The notes under the pieces: generated by a model
The model's database searches: none
What the model saw: only the letters and a program-made list of their open reading frames with translations
Told to the model about the DNA's origin: nothing
Shown: positions 1 to 55,726 of the stretch, piece by piece
Layout of the letters: each line of letters opens with the position of its first letter
Position numbering within the stretch: position 1 is the stretch's first letter
Made by a program: the position numbers and the translations under genes
From: Sorex araneus
Lineage: Eukaryota > Chordata > Mammalia > Eulipotyphla > Soricidae
Direction of reading: 5' to 3'
Length of the DNA: 64,000 bases
Assembly (NCBI RefSeq): GCF_027595985.1
Contig: NC_073308.1
Location: 11,740,566 to 11,804,565, forward strand

Positions 1-20
1 TACTAGGCTGCAGGCGTCTA

Positions 21-100
21 CGTTGCTTTAAGACCTTGGCCCAGAGGTACAGAAGGCACTGGTGCTTGCCGTTGCACAGTCAACCCCATCTCTATCCCCA
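21..100 (+). repeat. 80-bp direct repeat, left copy
   Basis: Identical to 1058-1137. The copy begins CGTTGCTTTAAGACCTTGG and ends CTCTATCCCCA. Flanks differ. Confidence 0.9.
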
Positions 101-1057
101 CTGCAGGGGGCAGTGTTCCTTCAAGAGTGGAAGCTGAGGGACAGGACACTGCACAGCACCAGTCCCCTCACGCTGCCCTTCTGGGACCGGTGGCCACCTG
201 CAGCCTGGATTGGCACTTGAGCAGGTCTGTAGGGAGTCGCCTCTGGCCTTGAGGAACGGGTGCTCTTCGCCCGTGACCCTACGCCTAGGTCACTTTCCTT
301 GTTGCCGTCCCATGGGTGATTCAGCCCCAAGTGGGGTGCTTGTGTGGCCCAGATCACCGAACTTCCCGAGTCCTCGCCTTGGCCATTGCACTGGTGCTTT
401 GTGCCCATGCTTCCTGACCCCTAACGGGTACTTTCACTGTGGTATTTGCCCACACCCTAGTTGTGCTTTTTTCTGAGCTCCGAGAGTGTCTGCAGGACAG
501 TTGATGGAGCTGCCTTTGTCGGGATGTGCTTGTTCTGTGTGATCTGCTTGAGGACCTGCTCTGATAGGGGACTTGGTTTCTGTGCAACTCAGGGTGGCTG
601 TTGTCGCGTCACTCCATCTGCTGAAGAGGCTGTGCTTTCCCATCACATATTTGGTCTTCTATAAAAAGTCAGAGACCCAGTTTGGGGGTCTCTGCTGCTG
701 ACCTTGTGGGCTGTCCTTCCGCCATTACATGGTCACAGTTATTACGGCTATAAAGTCAGCCTTAATGTTAGGAAGAGTGAGTCCATGCTTTTTTCAAAAT
801 TGTTTTGGTTTTTCTCATTCCATTGCTTTAACGTGATCATATCTACAGAAGCACTGAGAGTTTACAGGACCTTAAGAAGACAATAGAATCGATCATGCAA
901 TAGACCCAGTTTGGGAAGAACCAAGGCCTTTACTGTGGGGTCTTCTGGTCTGTGGACAGAGCCGCACAGGGTTACGTACATTTGTTTGAGGTTTCTTGGT
1001 AAGTGCCTTGGCTTTTCCATGTCATTTCTATTTCTTCATTTCCACTCTGTATCTTTC

Positions 1058-1137
1058 CGTTGCTTTAAGACCTTGGCCCAGAGGTACAGAAGGCACTGGT
1101 GCTTGCCGTTGCACAGTCAACCCCATCTCTATCCCCA
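1058..1137 (+). repeat. 80-bp direct repeat, right copy
   Basis: Identical to 21-100, offset 1037 bp. The sequence between shows no gene. Confidence 0.9.
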
Positions 1138-1329
1138 GAACCACACGTGGTACCACAGTCACCGCTCAGTTCACTGAGAGTGACCTATGAGGACTGCTCA
1201 GTGTGGCACCAAATAATCATGCCCTCGATTCCCGGAAATATGTGACTGTCACTGTGGTTGACTCAACGACCTCAAAGAAACTGCCTCCTCTCAGCCCTCC
1301 CCCACACCACCAATTTCCCTGTTTGGAAG

Positions 1330-1600
1330 TCACGTATGAACGGGATCACACGAGTGTGTTCTGTGACCAAGCTCCATTATGTTCCCATGTTCTTCCATGT
1401 GGTAGCATATGGCATCCAGCCCTTTTCTCAAATGGACATGAGTTATTTCTTTGTATAAATTCCATAATTGGTTTGTTTATTTGTATGTTGGTGGATCCTT
1501 GCACCTCTTGACTAATCGGAATAATATTGCAGTAAGCATTCCTGTATAAACATGTCTTTATTTTCCTTGTCTGTTCAGGCTAATTGCTGGGGCGCGTGGT
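1330..1600 (-). mobile_element. Old L1 fragment (probable)
   Basis: The text around 1340-1600 resembles a reversed, degraded L1 3' region (isolated matches such as AAGCATTCCTGTATAAACATG-like wording). No frame is intact. This is a weak call. Confidence 0.35.
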
Positions 1601-1765
1601 TTGGAGAACCCTAGAATGCTGTAGGCAATTCTCTGTGCACCTGAGAGAGAGGACAGTGGGGAAGATGCTTAGCTTGCAGAAGGCTGACACAGGTTTTATC
1701 ATGACACCCCAGAGAGTTTCCTGAGCCCACCAGAAGTGATCTCTGAGCACACCTGGGCAGCACTG

Positions 1766-2010
1766 TCGTAGCACTGTCATCCCATTCATCGATTTGCTCA
1801 AGCGGGCACCAGTAATGTCTCCATTGTGAGACTTGTTGTTACTGTTTTTGGCATATCAAATACGCCACAGGGAGCTTGCCAGGCTCTGCCGTGCGGGTGG
1901 GATACTCTCGGTAGCTTACTGGGCTCCCCGAGAGGGACAGAGGAATCGAACCCGGATCAGCGTGTGCAAGGCAAATGCCCTACCCATTATGCTATTGTTC
2001 CAGCCCTTGG
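1766..2010 (-). mobile_element. SINE, second shrew family (tRNA head, distinct body)
   Basis: Reversed element. The + strand starts CACTGTCATCCC, passes GTTTTTGGCATATCAAATAC and CTCCGAGAGGGACAGAGG, and ends in the reversed tRNA-like head (GAATCGAACCCGG...TTCCAGCCC). The same body recurs at 42291 and 42920. Confidence 0.8.
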
Positions 2011-2095
2011 GGTGTTTTTCTATCTCAATTTTGGGTTGTTCATTGCAAGTTTATAGAAATTAGGTGTGTCCTAATTTTTTGGTTGCAGTTAAGAT

Positions 2096-2245
2096 TTTTT
2101 GTTTTATGTGGGGCGGGGAGGAGGGTGCACGGAGGCCACGTCCACCGGTGCTCAGGGCTTGCTCCTGGCTCTGCATTCAGGGATTGAACATGGGTCAGCT
2201 GCGTCCAAGGTGAGCTCCCTCCCCCCTGTACTATGCTCCAGTCCC
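2096..2245 (-). mobile_element. SOR-type SINE, degraded
   Basis: Reversed copy with GGTGCTCAGGGCTTGCTCCTG, CTGCATTCAGGGATTGAAC and a terminal CTCCAGTCC. Confidence 0.6.
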
Positions 2246-2978
2246 TGTTCACAGCCTCCTAAGGGATATGTTATCCCAGTTCTTTTATTCATTCCATGTG
2301 TCTTTATTCTGGGGACATATTCACAGTAGCTCTCTCAGACTTTATCCCTCAAACACGGCACCTGGCTGCTCCCATAGGTAGGTTTGATATTCAAGCAATT
2401 GTTCATTTCTTTGAAGTTGTTGGATTCATGAGTATAAAGTTGTTCCCTCAGTGCCATATGATGTCTTCAGGTCATCTGTTGCCAGGCTTTGTTTGCAGTC
2501 TTCAGAGGAACAGAGAGAGGGAGAGAGAGAGAGACTCTGGAGATCAGGAACTGCCACCTGCAAACAGCGTCAGGAGAGCTGTGGCTCAAAGAACCGTTTT
2601 TGTTTTTCTTATTCCTATTTTCCTGTTTTTAATTGTGCCTTTTACTAGTTCGTTCTTTTTTGGTTTCTTTGGGGCACTTGTCAGCCATCAGGGAAACAGC
2701 CAGCCTCTTTGGAAATCTCTTCGAAGCAGCTGTGCCACGCCTCTGCTGCTTTAGCTGTGGATCCTGCTATGGCGGAAGTTGTTCTTTAAAACAGGCCTCT
2801 TGATCCATGAATTATTCACAATACTCTACTTACTCCCCAGCGCTTGCAATCTTCTATTGATTTCTAGTTTGAGTCCTCTGAGATTTACGTTCTCTGATTT
2901 CAGTTCTTCTAAATGTGCTCTTTGTTCCACGACCTGGGACTTGATCTTGATTAAATATTCCTCACTTTATATTCTTGG

Positions 2979-4400
2979 GCTGGGAAGATGTCTCAAGGGC
3001 TGGACTATTCACTTTGCCTGTGGGAGGCCCATGTTTGACCCTAAGCACTGCATGAGCCCCCCAAGTGTCAGTGGCTGTGGCAAAAATCACACACAAAATT
3101 AAGTAAACTCTTGTGTTCTGCTGTTAAGAGTATTCTCTGTTTTGGATGCCGGTGGTGCTGTGCCTGGATCTTCAGTATCTGTTGGTTTTTGTGATGGATG
3201 GATGGTCAAGCTTGTGGCTGCAATTATGGATTTGCCCCATTTTTCCCTTGGTTCATGTCAATTGTTGGGGATTTGGGGCCACACCCAGAGATGCTCAGGG
3301 TTTACTCCCAGCTCTGCACTCAGTAATCACTCCTAGCAGTTGGTGTACACACAGATGTATCTTCCTCGTCGGTAAATCTGTTATATAACTCCTCCCTCTG
3401 CCTCATAATTTTCTTTGCTGTAAGTCAGTTTCCTCAAATATTAAGATAGTCACTCCTACTTTTGCATTTTGGTTTATGTTTGGTTAATTTTATTTGTTTT
3501 GGGGACCACACCAACTGTGCTCAGAGTTTACTCCTAGCTCAGGAGATCTATGGGATACTGGGGATCAAACAGGGTACACAGGCCCGTGCCTTAACCATGT
3601 GCTCTCTCCAGCATAACAGAAAAGGATGGACCACATCAGCAGTCACCAGACAGGGCTGCAGAGATGGTACAGCAGAGAGGGCACTTGCCTTGCACACGAT
3701 TGACCAAGCTTGATCCCTGGTACAGCCTGTGGTCCCCCCAACACCACAGGAGTAAGACCTGAACACAGCCGGCTTGGACCCAGTAACCCCACAACCTGTC
3801 CCACCCCCAAAAAGCACTCGTCTCTATCCTTGTCTGTCCTGTTCTGTTCTGCCTGTTACTGGACTCGCAGAGCTTTTATAAGCAGCACAGCCCCATGCCC
3901 TTGGTTTGGTGGCGTTCGGCCATGCGTGGCTCTGTGCTCAGAAATGACTTCGGGTAGTGTTCAGGGGACCAGATGCAGCAGCACTGGGGAGTGTGAGCAG
4001 AGTCAGGTTCCCCTTCATGGCCCAAGGCTCACGTGGTTATTTTTTACCCAGCAGTGCTCAGTGACTGTTCCCTAGTTTAGCTGCTCCTGGTGGTACCAGG
4101 GATCAAACTCAGGCCTTTTAGCCTGTGAATTTATATTTCAGTGTGCTTCATTTGCTATTCTAGACTTTGGGGATTTTTTTTAGGGGTGGGGGGCAGTGCC
4201 AGTGCTCAGGGGACCTGAAGACTGCCCCTGGGCATGTGGGTGAAAGGATGCTGGAAGGGCTGTGATGATGGGATCCCAGAGTCACATCCAGCATTGCTCA
4301 GGGGCCTGCAGCACTGGACCTGGGATGCGCAGGAGCCCCTGTGCTCGGGTTCAAACCCAGGTCGGCATGTACAGGGCACACACCTTACCCTCCGGCTCTC
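2979..4400. mobile_element. Cluster of diverged SOR-type SINEs
   Basis: Partial copies are visible at about 2979-3102 (+), 3268-3335 (-), 3497-3615 (-), 3652-3815 (+) and 4185-4400 (-). They are marked by phrases such as GCTCAGGGTTTACTCC and TTGCCTTGCACACGATTGAC. All are old, with many substitutions. Confidence 0.6.
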
Positions 4401-4950
4401 TCGGGTCCATGTAGCTTAGGGAGGTGCTGGGCAGGTTGTTTTAAAGTCTCTCCTTATTGCCAGTCATCTCATTTGTTGGTGGATTGTTTCTTTTCCTTTT
4501 TCACCTCACTCTCCTGTGGTGTAAGAACTCTTGGTCATGGTCTTGAGGGCATCGCCTTGTCTGCTGTTCGGGTGCATGTGCCCAGAGCTGTCTGTGGGCT
4601 GACTTGGTTTGACTGCTTTGTGTGGAATTTGAACTGAGGCATTCAGCTTCCACTGACCTGTCTTCCTGTGTGTCGGGGAAGTTTTGCTTCTCCATGGGAC
4701 ACCTGTTTTGTTTCCCCACATTTCTGCTTTTTCTTCCATTGAAATGAAGACTTTCAGTGCTTTCCTTTTTTCATTCCTTTTGCTTTGAAGTCTTCACGGA
4801 TGGGCTTGCTAGTGAGATGTCACTTTCATTTTCTGTCAACTAAGAATGTCTTTCAGGGGCCCAGAGTGATGGTTTAGTGGGGAAGGGGCTTGCCTTGAGC
4901 ACAGCAGACTTAGGATCAGTCCCTGGCACCCCATAAACAAACAAATCCTT

Positions 4951-5118
4951 GGGGCCAGATCTATAGTACAGCGGACAAGGCTGTGGCCACAACCTTGCTT
5001 GTGGCCAACCCAGGTTTGATCCCCAGCATCACATGGTCCCCAGACCCTGCCAGGAGTGACCCCTGAGAACTGAGCTAGGAGTCTGCCCTAAGCACAGCTC
5101 AGCATAGCCCAGAAATAA
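4951..5118 (+). mobile_element. SOR SINE, forward
   Basis: Starts GGGGCCAGATCTATAGTACAGCGG, has GGTTTGATCCCCAGCATCAC as the B-box region and ends CCCAGAAATAATT, abutting a reversed copy. Confidence 0.75.
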
Positions 5119-5290
5119 TTTTTTTTTCTTTTTGGGTTACACCCAGCAATGCTCAGGGGTTACTCCTGGCTCTGCACTCAGGAATCACTCATGGCAGTGC
5201 TGGGGGACCACATGGGATGCCGGGGATCGGACCCGGGTTGGCCATGTGCAAGGCAAACGCCCTCCCCGCTGTGCTATGGCTCCAGCCCCT
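5119..5290 (-). mobile_element. SOR SINE, reversed, nearly complete
   Basis: T-rich tail, then GGGTTACACCCAGCAATGCTC and, at the head end, GATCGGACCCGGGTTGG to GCTCCAGCCCC. Good match to other full copies. Confidence 0.85.
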
Positions 5291-5464
5291 GGTGTCATCC
5301 CTTTGGCTTGGCTCTCGAGATTGCTCTGTCTTTAATTCACAGTTGAATTATGAAGTGTCCATGTGAATTTTCTTAATTTCTCGTATTTGAGATTTGCTCA
5401 GCTGCTTTTCCTCTTTTGCTTCATTTGGGACATTTCTATCAACGGTTGTTTTTTGTCCTCCCCC

Positions 5465-5580
5465 CCCCTTTTTTATTGAATCGCCTTGAGATACACAATT
5501 ACAAATTTGTTCATGATTGGGTTTCAGTCGTACAATGCAACCGTCATTTCCTTGAATTGTTTTCTTTTTTCACTCCAGCC
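5465..5580 (-). mobile_element. L1 3' end fragment
   Basis: T-rich start then TTATTGAATCGCCTTGAGATA, shared with 56235 and 58355. On the - strand it ends ...ATTCAATAAA, a LINE-like tail. Confidence 0.5.
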
Positions 5581-6061
5581 TCTCCTCTCCTGGGACTCCG
5601 GCTGTGTGAATGGTCAGTCTTCTCTTGTCACCCAACTTCCTGATTCTTGATGCAATTTTTTCCTTCAGTGTGCTTTTTAACCCCTGTTCAATTGGCATGT
5701 CATCAGCGTTCTGTCAGTGTGTGTGTGTGTCATCCCTGAACGCAAGTGCTCTATCTGGCAAGTTTCCCATGTCTGTGATTGTTCTGCAATCTTCATTTGC
5801 TTCTTTCTGTTGTCTGTTTCTTTGAGGGAGAGAGGACAGTGGGGGTTGGTCCACACCAGGCAGTGAGGCAGCCTAGAGCTCAGAATGACGCTGTGTGACT
5901 GGGCATTGAACCAGGGTTGCAGCTGTGCGCAAGGTAAAATACTGTCTGTGTGCGCAGTTCCGTTTTTTTTTTTTTTTTTATTTTACCAGCAGCATCTGCA
6001 ATCCTCCTCCTCCTCCCTCTTTCTCCTCTTCCTCCTTCCTCCTTTTTTTTCTTTTTTTTTT

Positions 6062-6196
6062 CAGTTCACACCTGACTGTGCTCAGGGATCACTCTTGGCA
6101 GGGCTCAGGGGACCATATGAGGTGCCAGGGAATGAACACGGGTCAGCCACATGCAAGGCTAATGCCCTCCCCACCGTACTATCACTCCAATCCATT
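6062..6196 (-). mobile_element. SOR SINE, reversed
   Basis: TTCACACCTGACTGTGCTCAGG to ACTATCACTCCAATCC after a T/C-rich tract (5965-6060). The head is recognisable. Sequence from 6200 to 6890 shows nothing identifiable. Confidence 0.75.
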
Positions 6197-7035
6197 TTTT
6201 TCATGCCCATTATGATGCCCTGGAATGAAATAAGGGTGATGCATTTTGCAGCCAGTCATCCTGCTTAGGTCTCACCTGAGGTGCTGACTGCAATGATAAA
6301 GCAGCATCCGGAGACTGGCACTCGGTCAGCTTCATGTGTCCTGTGCTGGACTCAGCTGACACTGTAAAATGTTGAAGGGATGGATCACGGGTGCTTCTTT
6401 TGCCCAGGTTTTCTGCCACTGCAGACTCCTCTGGAGCCGTTGGTGGGGTTGTGGCAGGAGCACCCCTGGGAACTGATCGTGCTCCCAGCGCACATTGGCT
6501 CGAGTTTGAGTGCTCCTTTTCACTGCAGTTGGAGTTGCAGAAAGGACCTTGTTGCCAGGCCACACTGGAAGCCCTCAGGCCCTGGCACAGAGCAGCAGAA
6601 AGTGGGTCCAGCCGAGGCTGTGGTACATGGTTAGGAGTTGAGGAGCAAGGTGGTGTGGCTGTCACTGGGGGTCAAATGCACTGGCTCTACGAGTAGCTAA
6701 AGGGACACAGGGGCAGAGCTTCAGTGGGGACTGAAGCTGGAGGGGCAGGGGGCACCTCGGCCCCACAGCCCCATGCTGCCAGCCCAGGACCACCACGAGC
6801 GTCCCGCCCCTTTCTCGCCAACAATGGCTGCACTCATTCCTGCCCTAGACCATCGCTTTCATCTGTGCCCGCCTCCCCCGCGCCTGGCACTGGGTGCTAC
6901 AATCCGAGAGCTAGGCCGTGGGGGGGGGGGGGGTGTGGAAAGCACAGGGCAGCTGCGTCTCCAGTCTGCCAGGACCCTGCACAGCCCGGGGACCGCTCGG
7001 TCAGAAGAGCAGGGATGCCTGGCGCGCCTGCGCCT

Positions 7036-7071
7036 GTTGCCAGGGAGATGGGAGGCTGTTGCCAAGGCGAC
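7036..7071. promoter_or_regulatory. Tandem RFX-type X-boxes
   Basis: GTTGCCAGGGAGAT at 7036-7049 and GTTGCCAAGGCGAC at 7058-7071 both fit the RFX X-box pattern GTTRCC-NN-RGNRAC, the second almost perfectly. They lie 22 bp apart, about 500 bp upstream of the NACAD ATG and just before a CCAAT box. RFX binding is inferred from the motif. Confidence 0.55.
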
Positions 7072-7090
7072 CGACGACTGCGTGGAGCAG

Positions 7091-7095
7091 CCAAT
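7091..7095 (+). promoter_or_regulatory. CCAAT box (NF-Y type)
   Basis: CAGCCAATCAGAG has the full NF-Y context CCAATCAG, 20 bp after the second X-box. An RFX plus NF-Y pair is a known promoter arrangement. Confidence 0.55.
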
Positions 7096-7129
7096 CAGAG
7101 TGGGACTGCGGCTCTGGTTCACCGCTAGG

Positions 7130-7196
7130 ATGGAGCCCCGGGAACGGGCAGGGCGCCCCAGCCCAGGCGGCTGGGGATCGGCGTCTCCGAAGCGAG
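7130..7196 (+). other. Candidate alternative first coding exon of NACAD
   Basis: An ATG at 7130 has A at -3 and G at +4 (strong Kozak context). It opens MEPRERAGRPSPGGWGSASP and reaches a good donor, CGAG|GTGACG (GT at 7197). The 67-nt length gives the same end phase as exon 1, so splicing to 9020 would stay in frame. No transcript evidence is available here. Confidence 0.3.
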
Positions 7197-7572
7197 GTGA
7201 CGCTGCTGCCGCCTCCCAGAGCCCCCAGGCCCCCGCCCCACCCCCGCCCCGCTTTCTGGCGGCCCCTGCTCCAGGGAGGAGCGGTGCTACCTCCCCCGTT
7301 CTACACTGCTGCTGAAGGGCAGATGCCGCCGCGGCATAGGTGGGTCCGGGGGGCCGCGGTCAGGGAGGGCCCCGCCCCGAGCCCCCTGGCGAGCCCCGCA
7401 GTGCCCGGCCCCGCGCACGCTCGCTGGGCGCTGACGTGGCCGCTGACAGCAGCCAGCGCCGCCCCGCGCCCCTCCCGCCCGCCGAGGGGCGGCGGCCGCG
7501 CAGTCTCGGGACCGCACGGACGGACCGACGGACGCGCCTCCGCGGGAGCAGAGCTCGGCGCACGGCCAGGCC

Positions 7573-12874
<5,302 letters not shown>

Positions 12875-12918
12875 CCGCTGACCTCTGCCACCTGCCGCCC
12901 CAGCCCCGGCTGATGCTC

Positions 12919-12924
12919 AATAAA
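12919..12924 (+). promoter_or_regulatory. NACAD: NACAD poly(A) signal AATAAA
   Basis: Canonical hexamer in GCTCAATAAACGGGTG, 45 nt beyond the stop. It gives a compact 3' UTR before the convergent CCM2 gene. Confidence 0.85.
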
Positions 12925-13370
12925 CGGGTGTCTGCTAGCGACTCTGCGGCTGCTGCTCCAGGGGGAGGTGCTGGGCGCCCCACACAGTCCTGGCAGTGGT
13001 CCCAGAAGGCACAGGAGGGGACATGTAGACACTTCTGGGGAGGCTGGTGTTCTTTCAGTGTCCCTCTAACCCTGGGCAGATGACTTGTCCAGAGCCTCTG
13101 GCCATCTGGTCACCTGGCTGTGGCCAAGAGTGGAGATGGTTTTGGGGGGTGGGGACGGGGGTCACGTGCACCCAGGCTAGAGAGGACCTGGGAACACATC
13201 TAATCGGAACATGGTCGATGCCCCAGCACCAGCCCTGCGCACCAAGCTCGAGAGGCCTCCCCACGAGCTCAGCATCCAACGGGGCAGCGCCGAGTGCCTG
13301 AGAGGGGTTGGGGGACACAAGAAAGGCGGAGTGCGCAGGCAGAAGACCCCAGGAGGAAAAACTAGGCTCT

Positions 13371-13531
13371 TGTTTTATTTTCGTTTGGGGCCACACTGGG
13401 CCATGCTCAGAGGTCACTCCTGGCTCTGTACTCAGGATTTACTCCCAGTGGTGCCAGGGATCACACTTATTGGCAACATGCAAGGCAAATGCCCGCCCCC
13501 GTCCCTCCCAACTGTACTAACTCTCCGGCCC
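13371..13531 (-). mobile_element. SOR SINE carrying the CCM2-sense AATAAA
   Basis: Reversed copy (GGGGCCACACTGGGCCATGC ... CTAACTCTCCGGCCC). Its A-rich tail on the - strand reads AAAATAAAACAAG. Confidence 0.8.
13374..13379 (-). promoter_or_regulatory. CCM2: Likely CCM2 poly(A) signal within a SINE tail
   Basis: On the - strand AATAAA lies in the A-rich tail of a SOR SINE oriented with CCM2. It is about 980 nt beyond the CCM2 stop and is followed by a T-rich stretch (TAGTTTTTCC). No other AATAAA or ATTAAA occurs between the two genes on this strand. A non-canonical signal nearer the stop is possible. Confidence 0.4.
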
Positions 13532-14354
13532 AGGAGAAAGCAGTACTGACCATTCACAGGACAGAGTCCCCCACCTGTGGCCAGCTCAGTTGGGTTTGAG
13601 AGGGCCAGCCCCCGGACCTGCAGCTGCCCTGCGGTCCCAGATGCCTGCAGGAAGCATGCATGATCAGGAGCCTCCTGGCTCAGACCCTCGCCCTCCACAC
13701 CTCGCACGTATCTTGGCTTTCCCAGCCCGACCGGCTTTCCTGCAGCCAGGTTGCCAGAGCAGAGTCTGACTGGCCAGCCAAGGGCATCCCGCCTCACGCT
13801 CAGGGCCCTTGGTTGCTCCTCACAGCACTGTCATGGTCAGGGGTACAGCTGCCCCGGGGGTGGGGTGACTTCGGGGATCCTGGCCCGGCCCCTGACCTTT
13901 CTCAGCCCTGCACCCCCATTCCCACCCAGAGAGGCACCACGCTTGGGGAACCCTAAGTTGAGAAACTGGGGTGATGAGGTGGATGGTCCGGTGACGCTCG
14001 GGGTCAGGGTCAGCTCTGGAGACCACTGGGCGGTGGGCAAACCTGGAACGAGGGCCGGGGCCTGGACTGGGGGTTCTGGCCACATGCCTGGGACACAGCT
14101 CGCCCGTCCCAGGGCCCCACGTGCAAGGAGCAAGAGCCCCACCACCCGCCTCTCCCCGGCATCAGAGAGGAGATGGATTCACATTGCTGTAAACGCATTT
14201 ACGGTCTCTGAGAGCTGCAAGAGGAATGTCATGTGCAAAACGGAGCATGGCCCAGTCCATGTCCAGACCCTGCGGGTGGCAGGCCACCGCCGTGCCCCGC
14301 GACGCTCCTTCACAGTAGAGGCTGTGTGCTGAGGGCCACCAGGGCTGCAGGATG

Positions 14355-54275
<39,921 letters not shown>

Positions 54276-54415
54276 GTCGCCGCGAGCGGCCCGGCCCGGC
54301 CAGCCCCGGCAGCTACATGCTCGCCGTCCGGACCCAGCGGCCGGCCACAGCCGCGCTCCAGTACCGCCCGCCGGCGCAGTCTCCGCCCCCGGCCGGCGCG
54401 CGCCCCGCACCCCGC

Positions 54416-54423
54416 ACTTCCGG
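54416..54423 (-). promoter_or_regulatory. CCM2: ETS/GABP site CCGGAAGT
   Basis: The - strand reads CCGGAAGT, a full ETS-family consensus, about 140 bp upstream of the CCM2 ATG in the CpG island. This is a typical position for TATA-less promoters. Confidence 0.5.
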
Positions 54424-54450
54424 GCCGGGAGCCCCGCCCGCGGCCCAAAG

Positions 54451-54965
54451 CCTGCTGGCCCCGCCCCGCTCCATCCCGAGGGCGGAGCCCTGCTCTCCCC
54501 GCCCCGGCCCCGTCTCCAACCCGGCCCGCAGGGAGTGCTCGCGCCTGAAGCCTGCGGGCCCCGCCCCGCTCCATCCCGAGGGCGGTGCCCCGCTGGGATT
54601 CCCGTCCCGGCCCCGCCTCCGCCCCTGCCCGCACGGAGCGCCCTCTGCTCCGCAGCCTGCGGGCCCCGCCCCACTTTACTCCTGGGGGCGGAGTCCCGCT
54701 CCCCACGCCGCGGCCCCGCCCCGGTCCCGCCCTCACAGAACGTCCCCGGCCCGGAGCCTGCTGGCCCCGCCCCGCTTCACTCCTGGGGGCGGAGTCCCTC
54801 TCCCCACGCCCCGGCCCCGCCCTGGCCCCGCCCTTACAGAGCGCCCTCGGCCCAACGCGGCTGGGCCCCGCCGCACGGCGGAGCCTCTATCGCCCCGTCC
54901 CCTACCTCGCCCACACAGAGCGCCCTAGGCCGGGAGAGCGCTTGCTGGGCCCCGCCTTGCCTTCT
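54451..54965 (-). repeat. GC-rich ~100-bp tandem array upstream of CCM2
   Basis: Units starting CCTGCTGGCC / CCTGCGGGCC recur at about 54451, 54551, 54656, 54757, 54855 and 54941. Each has CCCCGCCCC and a GGGCGGAG-like GC box. Copies are diverged but clearly related. Confidence 0.75.
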
Positions 54966-55049
54966 AGGGAGCGCGGCATCTCTCGCCCCGCCCACGACCC
55001 ACTCCTTCACCCCTCCCGGCCTCGAAAGGGGACCCAGATTTTCAATTTT

Positions 55050-55111
55050 GCCGCCATTTTTAGGGCTGCCAACTTCCCCGCCTACACAAGGCTACTGAAA
55101 CTAAGTTCCGG
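55050..55111. promoter_or_regulatory. YY1-like and ETS-like motifs
   Basis: GCCGCCATTTT at 55050-55060 resembles a YY1 site, and TTCCGG at 55106-55111 an ETS core. They lie about 50 bp apart in the island. The pairing resembles housekeeping initiator regions, but function is inferred. Confidence 0.3.
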
Positions 55112-55180
55112 CCGACGAGACGAGCCATAGCGCGGGGCGGCGGGAAGGGGCGGGGATCAGAGTGCGCCGGGGCCTGCGTC

Positions 55181-55382
55181 GGGGCGGGGCCTGTTCGCGG
55201 AGGGCTGGCGGGCCCGGGAAGGGGCGGGGCCTGTTCGCGGAGGGCTGGCGGGCCCGGGAAGGGGCGGGGCCTGTTCGCGGAGGGCTGGCGGGCCCGGGAA
55301 GGGGCGGGGCCTGTTCGCGGAGGGCTGGCGGGCCCGGGAAGGGGCGGGGCCTGCGTCCTGCGCAAAGGGCTGGCGGGCCCTG
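55181..55382 (+). repeat. 40-bp GC-box tandem array
   Basis: Four identical 40-bp units (55181, 55221, 55261, 55301) each begin GGGGCGGGGCCTG and end GGCCCGGGAA. A fifth, altered unit follows from 55341. Each unit carries an Sp1/KLF-type GC box. Confidence 0.9.
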
Positions 55383-55726
55383 GTTGGCTTGGGCTGGGGC
55401 GAGCCCCGGGGCTGCGGAGCGGGGCCGGAAGGGAGGGCGCGGCGTGTCTCCTTTTTTCTCTCGTTTAGCCACTTTGTTGCTCTGAGGTTTCTAAGGCGTA
55501 CTCTGTTCTGGTCCCTCGACACCTCGGGAAACACCGTCAGACCGGCCGCACCTACCGAGAGCAGCTGTCTCCGCTTCGTGACCGCACTGAGCCCAGGCCC
55601 TGAGGCTGCTGCTGCTCCCTATTCGTGCATGTTTATTTTAAAAGTGTAATATAGGAGTTGGAGAAAAGAATTAAAAAGTACATGGGGGTTGGAGAGAGTA
55701 CGGCTCTGTTTAAAAAGTAAGGAGGT

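Larger units (their letters stand above)
12925..14354. other. Convergent spacer between NACAD and CCM2
   Basis: It holds the end of NACAD, the CCM2 3' UTR and one SOR SINE (13371-13531). No other gene is seen. Only one canonical AATAAA exists on the - strand, at the SINE edge. Confidence 0.7.
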
